DNA from: Rhodoferax sp.
GTDB taxonomy: Bacteria > Pseudomonadota > Gammaproteobacteria > Burkholderiales > Burkholderiaceae_C
Assembly (NCBI RefSeq): GCF_025354435.1
Contig: NZ_JANXMU010000087.1
Span: 1 to 40,292 of the forward strand
DNA: 40,292 bases
Direction of reading: 5' to 3'
The notes under the pieces are model-generated. The model ran no database searches. It was not told the origin of the DNA and was given only the letters and a program-made list of their open reading frames with translations. Positions within the stretch are counted from its first letter, which is position 1. Every line of letters begins with the position of its first letter. Position numbers and translations under genes: made by a program. Below are positions 10,361 to 19,361 of the stretch, piece by piece.

Positions 10361-10669
10361 ATGAAGAATCTGGTCCGGCTGCTTAAGTGGTTACTTAAGG
10401 CAGCCATTTTTTTTACCCTGTTTGCATTTGCACTAAACAACCAGCAAGACGCGGTAGTGCATTTCTTCTTTGGCACGCAATGGCGCGCGCCCATGGTGCT
10501 GCTGATCCTGACGGCCTTTGCCGCCGGACTGGCCATGGGCATCCTGGGTATGGTGCCGCGCTGGTGGAAGCACCGCGTGGTTGCTAAAAAGGCACAACAG
10601 CCGTTGCCGCCACCCGCTAGCCCCGACACTCCCCGCACGGAACCCATCGCCCCACCCCATGGACTTTGA
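10361..10669 (+). CDS. lapA: LapA-family inner-membrane protein
   Basis: This 102-residue protein has the LapA (DUF1049) fold. A transmembrane helix lies at about residues 8-26 and a second hydrophobic segment at about 45-68. A basic, proline-rich cytoplasmic tail follows. In E. coli LapA works beside LapB in controlling LPS synthesis. The ATG at 10361 follows GGAGG with good spacing; an upstream in-frame ATG at 10337 lacks this signal. The last 11 bp overlap the start of lapB, which supports translational coupling and the functional pairing. Confidence 0.88.
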   Translation: MKNLVRLLKWLLKAAIFFTLFAFALNNQQDAVVHFFFGTQWRAPMVLLILTAFAAGLAMGILGMVPRWWKHRVVAKKAQQPLPPPASPDTPRTEPIAPPHGL

Positions 10670-11801
10670 CCTCAGTTGGATTTTGCTGGGCCTGCCGATT
10701 GCCTTTGTACTGGGCTGGCTGGCATCGCGTTGGGACTTTCGGCAGCTGCGCCTGGACAACCGCCTGGCCCCCAAGGCCTATTTCAAGGGCCTGAACTACC
10801 TGCTCAACGAGCAGCAGGACAAGGCCATCGATGCCTTCATCGAGGCCGTGCAAAAAGACCCCGACACCTCGGAGCTGCACTTCGCCCTGGGCAACCTGTT
10901 CCGCCGCCGGGGCGAAACCGAGCGCGCCGTGCGCGTGCACGAACACCTGCTGTCGCGCGGCGACCTCAGCGCCTCCGACCGCGACCGCTCCCAACACGCT
11001 CTGGCGCAAGACTTTTTGAAAGCCGGTTTGCTCGACCGCGCCGAGGAAGCCCTGCGCAAGCTTGAAGGCACGGCCTACGAAGCCCAAAGCCGCCTGGCCC
11101 TGCTGTCCATCTACGAACGCTCGCGCGATTGGCTCGATGCGTCCGAAATTGCCCACAAGCTCGAATCTGCAGGCCAGGGCAGCTTCAGCGGCCGCCAGTC
11201 GCACTACCTGTGCGAACAGGCCGCCGCCCAGCCCGAAGCCGCCCAGGGGCTGCTGGAAAAAGCTATCGCCGTCGCCCCCCAGGCCGCCCGCCCGCGCATC
11301 GACCTGGCCATCCTGCAGCACCAGGCAGGCCAGCTGGATGAGGCGTTTAAAACCCTGGTAGCGCTTGCTGAATCGGCGCCAGCAGCTATACCTTTGGTAG
11401 CAGAGCGGATGGCCACCATCGCCACCGCCGCCGGGCTCACCGACCCGGCCCTGGCGCTACTAGAGGCCAGCTACGCCCACAGCGCCTCGCTGGATGTGCT
11501 GGAAGCCATCCTGACCCTGCAACTGCGCAGTGGCACCCCCATGGCCGACGTGCGCATGCGCTACATCCAGCACCTGGAGCGCGAACAATCCCTGGTGGCC
11601 GCCGCCCGCTGGATTGCCGGGGAAAAGCTGGAGCATGAAGAGTTCCACCCCCAGATCCAGCGCGCCCTGGACCACGCCGCCAACCCCTTGAAGCGCTACC
11701 GCTGCGCCGCCTGCGGGTTTGAGGCGAAACAGCATTTTTGGCAATGCCCCGGCTGCCAGGCCTGGGACAGTTACCCCGCAAGACGCGTAGAAGAACTATG
11801 A
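10659..11801 (+). CDS. lapB: Lipopolysaccharide assembly protein B
   Basis: LapB (YciM) is an inner-membrane-anchored TPR protein. In enterics it recruits FtsH to LpxC and so limits lipid A synthesis. The 380-residue product has an N-terminal membrane helix (WILLGLPIAFVLGW). TPR-like helical repeats run from about residue 45 to 330. The C-terminus is a rubredoxin-type zinc knuckle with Cys349, Cys352, Cys363 and Cys366. All domains expected for the family are present. The start at 10659 overlaps lapA by 11 bp, and the stop overlaps the rfaE1 start as ATGA. A segment at 11347-11389 resembles the window's palindromic repeat but does not disturb the frame. Confidence 0.93.
   Translation: MDFDLSWILLGLPIAFVLGWLASRWDFRQLRLDNRLAPKAYFKGLNYLLNEQQDKAIDAFIEAVQKDPDTSELHFALGNLFRRRGETERAVRVHEHLLSRGDLSASDRDRSQHALAQDFLKAGLLDRAEEALRKLEGTAYEAQSRLALLSIYERSRDWLDASEIAHKLESAGQGSFSGRQSHYLCEQAAAQPEAAQGLLEKAIAVAPQAARPRIDLAILQHQAGQLDEAFKTLVALAESAPAAIPLVAERMATIATAAGLTDPALALLEASYAHSASLDVLEAILTLQLRSGTPMADVRMRYIQHLEREQSLVAAARWIAGEKLEHEEFHPQIQRALDHAANPLKRYRCAACGFEAKQHFWQCPGCQAWDSYPARRVEEL
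11347..11389 (-). repeat. In-gene copy of the 43-bp palindromic repeat (inside lapB)
   Basis: Read on the - strand this lapB segment begins ATAGCTGCTGGCGC and has AAGCGCTA at the same distance as in the intergenic copies. It matches copy d (36852) at AGCTGCT, GC-GA and AAGCGC without gaps. The coding frame is intact (protein segment LVALAESAPAAI). Confidence 0.5.
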
Positions 11802-12751
11802 CAAAACTATCTACTCTTTCCCGCGACCAAATGGCCCAGGCCCAGGTGCTGGTGGTCGGCGATGCCATGCTGGACCGCTACTGGTACGGCGCGGTGGACC
11901 GCATCAGCCCCGAAGCGCCGGTGCCGGTGGTGCGCGTCACGCGTGAAGAAGAGCGCATGGGCGCGTCGGCCAATGTGGCATACAACATCGTGTCGCTGGG
12001 CGCGCAGGCCTCCTTGCTGACCGTGGTGGGCGACGACGATGCCAGCCACAAGCTGGAAAAGCTGGTCTCCCAGACCGGCATCCGGCCCTACTTTGGCCGC
12101 GACGCGGAGCTGCAAACCACCGTCAAGCTGCGCGTGATTGGTCGGCAGCAGCAGCTGCTACGGCTCGACTTCGAGAACACGCCCAAGAGCGAAATCCTGG
12201 CCTCGCAGTCTGCTACCTTCGCCACCCTGCTGCCCACACACCAGGCGGTGCTGTTTTCCGACTACGGTAAGGGCGGGCTGGCCCATGTGGGCGACATGAT
12301 TGCCCTGGCCCTGGCCAGCGGCAAAAAGATTTTGATCGACCCCAAGGGAAGCGACTATTCGCGCTACAGCCAGGCCAGTGTCATCACCCCCAACCGCGCC
12401 GAGCTGCAGCAAGTGGTGGGCAGTTGGAGCAGCGAGGAGCAGCTGCGCACCAAGGCGCAAAACCTGCGCAAGGAATTGAAGCTGGAAGCCCTGCTGGTCA
12501 CCCGCAGCGAAGAAGGCATGACGCTGTATGACGACGCCGGCGAGCTGCACGCCAGCGCCCAGGCCCTGGAAGTGTTTGACGTGACCGGCGCGGGCGACAC
12601 GGTGATCGCCACCATGGCCGCCCTGGTGGCCGCGGGCCTAAGCCTGCGCGAAGCCATGCCGCTGGCCAACCGGGCGGGCAGCGTGGTGGTGGGCAAATTC
12701 GGCACCGCCACCGTCAGCTATGACGAACTTTTCACCAAGGAAACCCCATGA
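11798..12751 (+). CDS. rfaE1: D-glycero-beta-D-manno-heptose-7-phosphate kinase
   Basis: This PfkB/ribokinase-family enzyme phosphorylates heptose-7-phosphate at C1, an early step to the ADP-heptose used in LPS inner core. It has 317 residues. The N-terminus carries [11 protein letters not shown] and the PfkB signature DVTGAGDT lies near the C-terminus. The catalytic aspartate is in GAGD. It lacks the C-terminal nucleotidyltransferase domain of the fused E. coli HldE, so ADP-heptose formation needs a separate rfaE2/hldC-type gene, not seen in this window. It overlaps lapB and hldD by 4 bp each (ATGA), implying one translationally coupled envelope operon. Confidence 0.94.
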   Translation: MTKLSTLSRDQMAQAQVLVVGDAMLDRYWYGAVDRISPEAPVPVVRVTREEERMGASANVAYNIVSLGAQASLLTVVGDDDASHKLEKLVSQTGIRPYFGRDAELQTTVKLRVIGRQQQLLRLDFENTPKSEILASQSATFATLLPTHQAVLFSDYGKGGLAHVGDMIALALASGKKILIDPKGSDYSRYSQASVITPNRAELQQVVGSWSSEEQLRTKAQNLRKELKLEALLVTRSEEGMTLYDDAGELHASAQALEVFDVTGAGDTVIATMAALVAAGLSLREAMPLANRAGSVVVGKFGTATVSYDELFTKETP

Positions 12752-13740
12752 CCCGCATCGTCGTCACCGGAGCCGCTGGCTTCATTGGCAGCAACCTCGT
12801 CAAAGGCCTGAACGCACGCGGCATCACCGACATCATTGCGGTGGATGACCTGACCCAGGGCGACAAATACCGCAACTTGGCCGACCTGCAGATCGCCGAC
12901 TACGTGGATGCCGACAGCTTCTACGACCGCTTTGCCCAAGGTGGCTACGGCAAGGTCGAGGCCGTGTTCCACGAGGGCGCTTGCAGCGACACCATGGAAA
13001 TGAACGGCAAGTACATGATGGACAACAACTACACGCTGTCCTGCAAACTGTTCGATGCCTGCCACGCCCAGGGCACGCGCCTGCTGTACGCCTCGTCGGC
13101 AGCCACCTACGGCGGCTCGGCATCGTTTGTCGAAACGCCCGAGTTCGAGCGCCCGCTCAACGTCTACGGCTACTCCAAGCTGCTGTTCGACCAGCGCATG
13201 CGCCTGCTCTGCGGCAGCGGGTTCGACCGCAACCCGCACCAGGTGGTGGGTTTCCGCTACTTCAACGTCTACGGCCCGCGCGAGCAGCACAAGGGCCGCA
13301 TGGCCAGCGTAGCGTTCCACCAGTTCAACCAGTTCAAGGCAGACGGCAAGGTCAAGCTGTTTGGCGAGTACGGCGGCTACCCGCAGGGCGGGCAGATGCG
13401 CGACTTTGTGTTCATCGACGACGTGGTGGCGGTGAACCTGTGGTTCTTTGACCACCCGGAAAAGTCCGGCATTTTCAACCTGGGTACCGGTAAGGCCCAG
13501 CCCTTCAACGACATCGCCCACGCTGTCGTGAATGCCCTGCACAGCCAGCCTGCCAGCCTAGCAGAGGCCGCCAGCACCGGCCTGCTCGAATACGTGCCCT
13601 TCCCCGTCGCGCTGCGCGGCAAATACCAGTGCTACACCCAGGCCGACCTGACGGCCCTGCGTAGCACCGGCTGCGACCACGCGTTTGCCGACGTGCACAC
13701 GGGGGTGACGCGCTACGTGCAGACCTTGTTGCAAGGCTGA
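12748..13740 (+). CDS. hldD: ADP-L-glycero-D-manno-heptose 6-epimerase
   Basis: HldD (RfaD) inverts C6 of ADP-heptose to give the LPS inner-core precursor. The 330-residue protein belongs to the extended SDR family. It has an N-terminal NAD(P) motif [10 protein letters not shown] and the catalytic pair Tyr140/Lys144 in NVYGYSK, the same numbering as the E. coli enzyme. It also has a heptose-specific C-terminal domain with [15 protein letters not shown]. Its ATG overlaps the rfaE1 stop. The following DUF1993 reading frame begins 3 bp after its stop. Confidence 0.96.
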   Translation: MTRIVVTGAAGFIGSNLVKGLNARGITDIIAVDDLTQGDKYRNLADLQIADYVDADSFYDRFAQGGYGKVEAVFHEGACSDTMEMNGKYMMDNNYTLSCKLFDACHAQGTRLLYASSAATYGGSASFVETPEFERPLNVYGYSKLLFDQRMRLLCGSGFDRNPHQVVGFRYFNVYGPREQHKGRMASVAFHQFNQFKADGKVKLFGEYGGYPQGGQMRDFVFIDDVVAVNLWFFDHPEKSGIFNLGTGKAQPFNDIAHAVVNALHSQPASLAEAASTGLLEYVPFPVALRGKYQCYTQADLTALRSTGCDHAFADVHTGVTRYVQTLLQG

Positions 13741-13743
13741 GCC

Positions 13744-14227
13744 ATGTACGCCGCCTCGGTCCCCGTCTTCCAGCGCTACCTCGGCCAACTGGCCCGGATG
13801 GTGGATGCGGGTGCGGCCCAGGGCTGCGACCTGCAGGCCCGGCTGGTGCCCGACATGCTGCCGCTGGGGCTGCAGATCGACATCGCCACCCAGTTCAGCC
13901 TGCGTGCCTGCGCCCCCCTGGCCGGGCTGCCGGTGCCACCGTTTGGCCAAGGCAGCGCCTCTTATGCCGACCTGCAAGCCCGCATCCACCGTGCCCAGAC
14001 GTTTCTGGCGGAATTAACCCCGGCCCAGATGGCAGATGGCAGATGGCGCCAGGCACCTGTGCACCGACCAGGCGGGCCAGGCCATGGTGGCTTTGCCGGG
14101 TGAAGCTTTTCTATCGCAATACGCCCTACCCAACTTCTTTTTCCACCTCACCAGCGCCTACGCCCTGCTGCGCCAGCAAGGCGTACCACTGGGCAAGGCA
14201 GACTTTGACGGCTGGCACCAGTACTGA
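13744..14227 (+). pseudogene. DUF1993-family protein, frameshifted at a 7-bp tandem repeat
   Basis: Residues from the ATG at 13744 (MYAASVPVFQRYL, then DMLPLGLQIDIATQF) match the start of the DUF1993 family, and a second frame ending at 14227 carries its C-terminal half (ALPNFFFHLTSAYALLRQQGVPLGK). The two halves are offset by one base. The shift falls in three perfect tandem copies of AGATGGC at 14027-14047. Removing one 7-bp copy restores a single frame of 158 residues, close to the usual family length. As written, the first frame runs on to a stop at 14103 with unrelated residues. It could be a decayed gene, a phase-variable gene or an assembly error. The family's function is unknown. It starts 3 bp after hldD and its stop is 2 bp from the stop of the convergent gene. 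Confidence 0.8.
14027..14047 (+). repeat. Three tandem copies of AGATGGC
   Basis: Perfect heptamer repeats lie at 14027-14033, 14034-14040 and 14041-14047, exactly where the DUF1993 frame shifts. Seven is not a multiple of three, so slippage by one unit would switch the frame on or off. Confidence 0.9.
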
Positions 14228-14229
14228 AA

Positions 14230-15015
14230 TCAGGACATGAACATGCCACCGTCCACATTGACGGTCTGGCCGGTGATATAGGCTGCATCGTCTGAAGCGA
14301 AGAAGCTAACCAGGCCCGCCACATCCTCGCCGGTACCCGCACGGCCCATCGGGATGGCATCCACCCATTCCGCCATCAGCTCACCGGGCTGGTAGTCCCC
14401 CAACAGCTTGCCCCAGGCCGCATCGTTGTAAGCCCACATGTCGGTGGTGATGATGCCGGGACAGAACGCATTTACCGTGATACCCGTTTTGGCCAGTTCC
14501 TTGGCCAGGCTCTGGGTGATACCCACCACGCCAAATTTACTGGCCGCATAGTGCGGGGTGAAGATAAAGCCTTGGCGGGCCTGGCCCGAGGCTGTATTGA
14601 TGAGGTGCCCCTTCTTACCCGCCGCACGCATGCGAACTGCAGCTTCCTGGCAGCAAAGAAACACGCCTTTGGTGTTCACCGCCAGGACCTTGTCCCACTC
14701 GGCTTCCGTCAAATCCTCCAGGCGGGCCACCGTGATGACACCGGCGTTTTGCACGGATACATCCACCTCGCCCAGTTCCTGCGCCACCCGCGCATACATC
14801 GCTTGGACCTGGGCCCGGTCTGTCACATCCACCACCACCGAGATAGCCTGGACACCGGCATCGCGCAGCCCTTGCGCAGTTTCATGCACCAGCGGCTCAT
14901 TGGCGGCGACGCAGACACGCGCCCCCTCGCGGCCGAAGCGCTCTGCAATCGCTTTGCCAATGCCCCGGCTACCGCCGGTCACCACAACCACTTTGTCTTG
15001 AAATATTTTGGACAT
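14230..15015 (-). CDS. Short-chain polyol dehydrogenase (SDR), last gene of the polyol operon
   Basis: This 261-residue classical SDR is a predicted NAD(P)-dependent alcohol/polyol oxidoreductase. The cofactor motif TGGSRGIG is at 13-20, the structural NAG motif near 90-92, and the catalytic set Asn114, Ser143, Tyr156 and Lys160 is complete. The segment CPGIITTDMW and the ending GQTVNVDGGMFMS resemble sorbitol and butanediol dehydrogenases. There is no acidic residue at the end of strand beta-2, so cofactor preference is unclear. It is the ninth gene of the - strand operon starting at 23901. Its stop lies 2 bp from the convergent DUF1993 stop, leaving no room for a terminator. The substrate is not determinable from sequence. 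Confidence 0.88.
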   Translation of the reverse strand: MSKIFQDKVVVVTGGSRGIGKAIAERFGREGARVCVAANEPLVHETAQGLRDAGVQAISVVVDVTDRAQVQAMYARVAQELGEVDVSVQNAGVITVARLEDLTEAEWDKVLAVNTKGVFLCCQEAAVRMRAAGKKGHLINTASGQARQGFIFTPHYAASKFGVVGITQSLAKELAKTGITVNAFCPGIITTDMWAYNDAAWGKLLGDYQPGELMAEWVDAIPMGRAGTGEDVAGLVSFFASDDAAYITGQTVNVDGGMFMS

Positions 15016-15054
15016 AGTCAGGCTCTTGAAGTTAGAGAAGCGGCAGGCAATGGC

Positions 15055-15819
15055 CTACCAGCAAACAAATCCGCCATCCACGATCAGGTCCACGCCGGTG
15101 CAGAACGATGCGGCCTTGCTGGCCAGGAACACTGCCGGGCCCACCATTTCATCCACCGTCGCCATCCGGCCCATCGGCGTATCGCGCTCAAAAACCTTGC
15201 ATTGCTCGGCCACTTCCGGGCGTGCGTTCATGGGGGTCATGGTGTAGCCGGGGCTGATGCTGTTGACCCGCAGGCCACGGTCGCTCCACTCCATCGCCAG
15301 GCTCTTGCTGAGGTGGATGACCGCCGCCTTGGAGCTGTTGTAATGCGCCTGCAGCAAGCCGCGGTTGACGATGCTGCCCGACATAGAAGCGATATTGATG
15401 ATGCTGCCACGGCGGCGCGGCAGCATCACGCGGGCCTGGGCCTGGCAGGACAGAAACACGCCTTCGACGTTCACCTGCATCATGCGTTGCCACTGCTCCT
15501 GCGGCATGTCTTCGGCCGCCGTGGCATTGGCAATGCCTGCGCAATTGACCGACACCGCCAAAGCACCCAAATCCCGTTCGGTGGCGGCCACTGCCGCCGC
15601 CAGATCCGCCGCCTGGGTCACGCTGCCTTCCAGGGCCAAGGCGCGTCGGCCAAGTGCCTGGATACGCTCTACCGTGTTCGCTAGGCCGACGCTGCCGACT
15701 AGGTCAAAACAAGCTACGTCGGCCCCGGCCTGCGCCAAACCCACAGCGATACGCTGGCCAATGCCGCTTCCGGCACCGGTAACGAAGGCGACTTCGCCAT
15801 TCAACTGAAACAAATCCAT
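15055..15819 (-). CDS. Short-chain polyol/sugar dehydrogenase (SDR)
   Basis: This second classical SDR has 254 residues. It has the cofactor motif TGAGSGIG, Asp39 at the end of beta-2 (favouring NAD over NADP), and a complete catalytic set with Ser145, Tyr160 and Lys164. The region from HYNSSKAAVIHL to SPGYTMTPM is typical of the group containing D-arabinitol, threitol and xylulose-type dehydrogenases. It differs clearly from its neighbour SDR at 14230, so the pair is not a recent duplication; they may oxidise different positions or substrates. A good Shine-Dalgarno (AAGGA, about 7 nt before the ATG) fixes the start. Within the operon it follows the SorC regulator. Confidence 0.88.
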   Translation of the reverse strand: MDLFQLNGEVAFVTGAGSGIGQRIAVGLAQAGADVACFDLVGSVGLANTVERIQALGRRALALEGSVTQAADLAAAVAATERDLGALAVSVNCAGIANATAAEDMPQEQWQRMMQVNVEGVFLSCQAQARVMLPRRRGSIINIASMSGSIVNRGLLQAHYNSSKAAVIHLSKSLAMEWSDRGLRVNSISPGYTMTPMNARPEVAEQCKVFERDTPMGRMATVDEMVGPAVFLASKAASFCTGVDLIVDGGFVCW

Positions 15820-15862
15820 AAAGTTTCCTTTGCAGTCAATACCGGCCCCAGAAGCCGGTGTA

Positions 15863-16843
15863 TTAAGGGTGGTCCAGCAGGTGCTGGGCCGTGTGTAAAT
15901 CGGTAATCAAGGTGGTGAGCCAACCGCCGCGCAAGGCGGCACGGATCGCATCCAGCTTGCGGGCCCCGCCCGCCACGCCAATGCGGCGGCGGGTGCGGCG
16001 GATCTGTTCAATGCCAATGCCCAGCACCCGTTCGCCAAACGGCGTGGTCACATGCTTGCCCTGGGCATCAAAAAACTGCATGCAGACATCGCCCACCGCA
16101 CCCGCATCCCGCAGGTCGGACAGGTCTTGCTCGGTAAATACATTGCCGCTTTCGCGCAGCATGCGCGACGGCGGAATCGCCCCCACCCCCAGCAGCAAGG
16201 CGGACAAATCGTCAAACCGCTCCAGGGCCTGGCGACATGTAGGGTCGGTCAGCATGGCATTTTTGGCAGCCACACTGCTGACCACGCCCGGCGCATTCAT
16301 AAAGATGGCATCGGCCTTGGACAACTGCGCCAGGCGCTCTGTCAACCGGGTGGCAAACACCTGCGCGCCCGCAAAGCCCACACCGCCCAGTACCTGGACA
16401 ATGCTGCGCGTCTGGCCCGGCCCCGCAGGGCGCATGACGTTCACCGCCGCCAGCAAACTAGAGCTCCAGGACGACACACCAATGTTGGCAAAGGTAGGCA
16501 CCATCAGCTCCAGGTACTTGGCTGTGGGGCCGGCCAGGGCCAGATTGGTTCGCTCATCGTCGGCGACATCGGCCTCTTCGGCCTCGACAACGATGACTTC
16601 GTCCAGCCCGTAGTGCAGCTCCAGCCGCTCTTCCAGGTCGGCGTGCACGCCTTCGGGCACGTGGACAGTGATACGCACAATGCCCAGCTCCTCGGCTTGC
16701 TTGAGCAGGCGAGACACCCGCGTCTGCGACAGGCCGAGTTGCTCGGCAATGCGCGGCTGCCCGATGCCGCGTTGGTAGTACATGCTGGCAATCCGTGTGA
16801 TGAGACGCTGCAGGTCGTGTGAGCCATATTGATGTTTTGCCAT
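15863..16843 (-). CDS. SorC/DeoR-family sugar-binding transcriptional regulator
   Basis: The 326-residue protein has an N-terminal helix-turn-helix at about residues 25-50 (QPRIAEQLGLSQTRVSRLLKQ). A SorC-type effector domain (sugar-phosphate isomerase-like fold) follows. Family members sense phosphorylated sugars or polyols and repress or activate their catabolic operon. It lies inside the operon it probably controls, 24 bp after the transporter ATPase. The palindrome ATTCA-TGTG-TGAAT beside the operon promoter at 23906 is a plausible binding site. The likely inducer is the kinase product of this operon, which is inference. Confidence 0.9.
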   Translation of the reverse strand: MAKHQYGSHDLQRLITRIASMYYQRGIGQPRIAEQLGLSQTRVSRLLKQAEELGIVRITVHVPEGVHADLEERLELHYGLDEVIVVEAEEADVADDERTNLALAGPTAKYLELMVPTFANIGVSSWSSSLLAAVNVMRPAGPGQTRSIVQVLGGVGFAGAQVFATRLTERLAQLSKADAIFMNAPGVVSSVAAKNAMLTDPTCRQALERFDDLSALLLGVGAIPPSRMLRESGNVFTEQDLSDLRDAGAVGDVCMQFFDAQGKHVTTPFGERVLGIGIEQIRRTRRRIGVAGGARKLDAIRAALRGGWLTTLITDLHTAQHLLDHP

Positions 16844-16867
16844 GGCGGGGAATTATCCATACGCCCT

Positions 16868-18397
16868 TCAGGCCACGGCCAGCTCCATAACCCGTGCGGG
16901 GGTGGCTTCGGCGCGCGTCAGCGTGCCCTGGCTTTCGCCCCGGGCCAGCACCACCACGCGGTGGGCCAAACCCAACACCTCGTCCAGGTCAGAACTCACC
17001 ACCACCACGGCCATGCCGCCACGCGCCAGTTCCGCAATCACCTCGTAGATGGCAGCCCGCGCACCCACGTCGATGCCACGGGTGGGCTCGTCCAGGATGA
17101 TGACTTTCGGGTCATGTGCCACCCACTTGGCAATCACCACTTTTTGCTGGTTGCCGCCCGACATGCTGCCCGCGGGTTGGTTGGGTTGCCCCTTCACACC
17201 CAGACGCTGGATCAGTTTCTGCGCAAAATCCCGGGTACGGGAAGGCTTCAACCAGCCATTGGGGGCCACACGGTCGAGATTGTTGTAAGCCAGGTTGTCG
17301 GCGATGCTGTGCGGCAGCACCAGCCCCAGTGCCTTGCGATCGTCTGGCACCAGCACCAGATGCTCGCGGATGGCATCCATGGGGCCACGTAAAACGACCG
17401 CCTTGCCATCGATCTCCACCGTGCCCTGGGCAATCGGGTCAATGCCCGCCACCGCCCGCATCAGCTCGGTGCGCCCCGCACCCACGATACCGGCAAAGCC
17501 CAGCACCTCGCCGGCCTGCACCTCAAATGAAATGTTCTTGAATCGCCCATTGAAAGCGGACAAATTGCGCACAGCCAGGGCCACAGGTGCCGCCGCGTCG
17601 GGCAGGGGAATGGCGGGAAACAACCGGTCTACGCTGCGCCCCACCATCTCGCGCACCAATTGCCCGGTCGGCACTTGCGCCGTATCGTGCGTCGCCACCT
17701 GTGCACCGTCGCGCAGCACCAGGATGCGGTCGGCAATGCGGGCAATCTCGGCCAGCCGGTGGCTCACGTAAATAAACGAAACACCCTCGGCTTTCAGGCG
17801 GTGGATTTGCTCGAACAAGCGGTCGGTTTCTTTGTCCCCCAGCGCCGCCGTGGGCTCGTCCAGAATCAGCAGCCGGGCATCCAAGGTCAGCGCCTTGGCA
17901 ATTTCCACCTGCTGCTGGGCGGCCACGCTGAGCGTGCCCACTTTTTGCGTCGCCGACACATCCAGACCCAGCCGCTCCAGCTGCACCTGGGCCCGTGCCA
18001 CCATGCCCGCCGTGTCCAGACGACCACCCTTCATGGGCAGACGGCCAACAAAAATGTTCTCCGCAATCGTCAGCTCGGGCAGCAGCCGCATTTCCTGGTG
18101 GATCAGGCCAATACCCACATGCAGCGCGTCCGCTGGAGCCTGCGGCGCATAGGGTTGGCCTTGCCACAGCATAGACGCGCCCGCGTCCGGTGCCACCACC
18201 CCGGCAATCACCGACGACAGCGTGGACTTACCCGCGCCGTTTTCCCCCAGCAAAGCCACCAGTTCGCCAGGACGCACCTCCAGATTGACACCCCGCAGCA
18301 CCGTTGTCGTGCCATAGGTCTTGCCGATATTGCGCAAGACCAAACCTGGGGTGTTCGGTGCAAGAGACCTGTCCATCGGCGAAGTAGCAGTTTTCAT
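16868..18397 (-). CDS. Ribose-type sugar ABC importer, ATP-binding protein
   Basis: This is a 509-residue double ATPase of the RbsA/XylG/AraG type that powers a carbohydrate importer. The N-terminal nucleotide-binding half has Walker A GENGAGKST near 51-59 and Walker B LLILDEPTAALG. The C-terminal half has a degenerate Walker A (GIVGAGRTE) but an intact signature MSGGNQQK and IILDEPTRGIDVGA, as is normal in this family. The start at 18397 (MKTATSP) avoids the 32-bp overlap with the upstream gene that a longer frame from 18463 would give. No clear Shine-Dalgarno is present. It pairs with the binding protein and permease directly upstream. Confidence 0.93.
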   Translation of the reverse strand: MKTATSPMDRSLAPNTPGLVLRNIGKTYGTTTVLRGVNLEVRPGELVALLGENGAGKSTLSSVIAGVVAPDAGASMLWQGQPYAPQAPADALHVGIGLIHQEMRLLPELTIAENIFVGRLPMKGGRLDTAGMVARAQVQLERLGLDVSATQKVGTLSVAAQQQVEIAKALTLDARLLILDEPTAALGDKETDRLFEQIHRLKAEGVSFIYVSHRLAEIARIADRILVLRDGAQVATHDTAQVPTGQLVREMVGRSVDRLFPAIPLPDAAAPVALAVRNLSAFNGRFKNISFEVQAGEVLGFAGIVGAGRTELMRAVAGIDPIAQGTVEIDGKAVVLRGPMDAIREHLVLVPDDRKALGLVLPHSIADNLAYNNLDRVAPNGWLKPSRTRDFAQKLIQRLGVKGQPNQPAGSMSGGNQQKVVIAKWVAHDPKVIILDEPTRGIDVGARAAIYEVIAELARGGMAVVVVSSDLDEVLGLAHRVVVLARGESQGTLTRAEATPARVMELAVA

Positions 18398-18431
18398 GGG
18401 CGTACGGGTGGTGTGGGGAAGCTTGCAGCGA

Positions 18432-19361
18432 TTAAGGGTGGGCCTTGAGGAACTGCTCCACATTGGCCTTGGTGGTGACCTGCGCCTCGGTGGGCTGGTC
18501 CTTGGTCACGGACTTGCCTGCAATCAGGCTGGTCGCGGCATCCACGGCCATGCGGCCCATGGCAAAGGTCTGCTGCGTGGCAGTGGCATCCAGAGAACCG
18601 CTTTGCACCGCTTTCAAGCCACCAACATCGCCGTCATAACCCAGCACCCATATTTTTTGCGGCAACTTGGCCAGCTTGACGGCCTGCGAAGCGCCCAGGG
18701 CAATCCCATCGGCCTGGCCGAAAATGACATTGATCGACGGGTCACGCTGAAGCATGTCCTGGGCAATCTTCACGCCTTCATCGGCCGACCAACGTTCGGT
18801 CCACTGCTCTTGCGTCACTTTCACGCCAGGGCATTTCTCCAGACCGGCCTTGAAGCCCTTGGTGCGGTCCACTTCAGGGGTGGTGCCGCGCTGGCCGTGG
18901 ATGATCACGGCATTGCCCTTGCCACCGGTTTTCTCGCAGACCCATTCGCCCAGATCCTTGGTCGCCATGATGGACTCGCCGCGGATAAAGGTATCGCCTG
19001 GCGCGCCATCGGCTTGGCGGTCCACGTTGATCACCGGGATGCCTGCGGCGCGGGCGGCCTTTACCGGTACAGCTGCGGCTGTGGCACCTGCAGGGATGTA
19101 GATCAGCGCATCAATCTTCTGGGTGATCAGATCCTGGATCTGGTTGACCTGGGTGGTCGCATCGCCCTTGGCGTCGACCGTAATCACTTTGTAACCTTTT
19201 TCTTTGCCATAGGCTTCGACGGACTGTTTGATCATGTTGAAGAATTCGGCCTGCAGATTGGCGACCGCCAGCCCGATCTTCTTTTCCTGCGCATAAGCGG
19301 CAGGGGATGCCAGCATGGCGGCCACGCCTGCGGCGACGATAAGTTGCTTCAAATTAAACAT
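18432..19361 (-). CDS. Ribose-type sugar ABC importer, periplasmic binding protein
   Basis: This 309-residue substrate-binding protein of the ribose/galactose-binding type has a Sec signal peptide (MFNLKQLIVAAGVAAMLASP, cleavage expected after AYA). The mature domain begins EKKIGLAVANLQAEFFNM. It captures the sugar or polyol in the periplasm for the RbsC-like permease. An excellent Shine-Dalgarno (AGGAG, 6 nt spacing) fixes the ATG at 19361. The frame from 19433 would destroy the signal peptide. The family covers ribose, xylose, polyols and autoinducer-2, so the ligand is open. A 145-bp gap separates it from the permease. Confidence 0.92.
   Translation of the reverse strand: MFNLKQLIVAAGVAAMLASPAAYAQEKKIGLAVANLQAEFFNMIKQSVEAYGKEKGYKVITVDAKGDATTQVNQIQDLITQKIDALIYIPAGATAAAVPVKAARAAGIPVINVDRQADGAPGDTFIRGESIMATKDLGEWVCEKTGGKGNAVIIHGQRGTTPEVDRTKGFKAGLEKCPGVKVTQEQWTERWSADEGVKIAQDMLQRDPSINVIFGQADGIALGASQAVKLAKLPQKIWVLGYDGDVGGLKAVQSGSLDATATQQTFAMGRMAVDAATSLIAGKSVTKDQPTEAQVTTKANVEQFLKAHP

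Noticed and set aside
11451-11476. CGCTACTAGAGGCC in lapB as another copy of the 43-bp repeat
   Set aside because: Only the tail motif matches. The expected ATAGC start and spacing are missing.
14551-15684. + strand open frame of 377 codons opposite the two SDR genes
   Set aside because: It is the antisense of two SDRs with full catalytic motifs, and its protein is His/Arg-rich with no domain.
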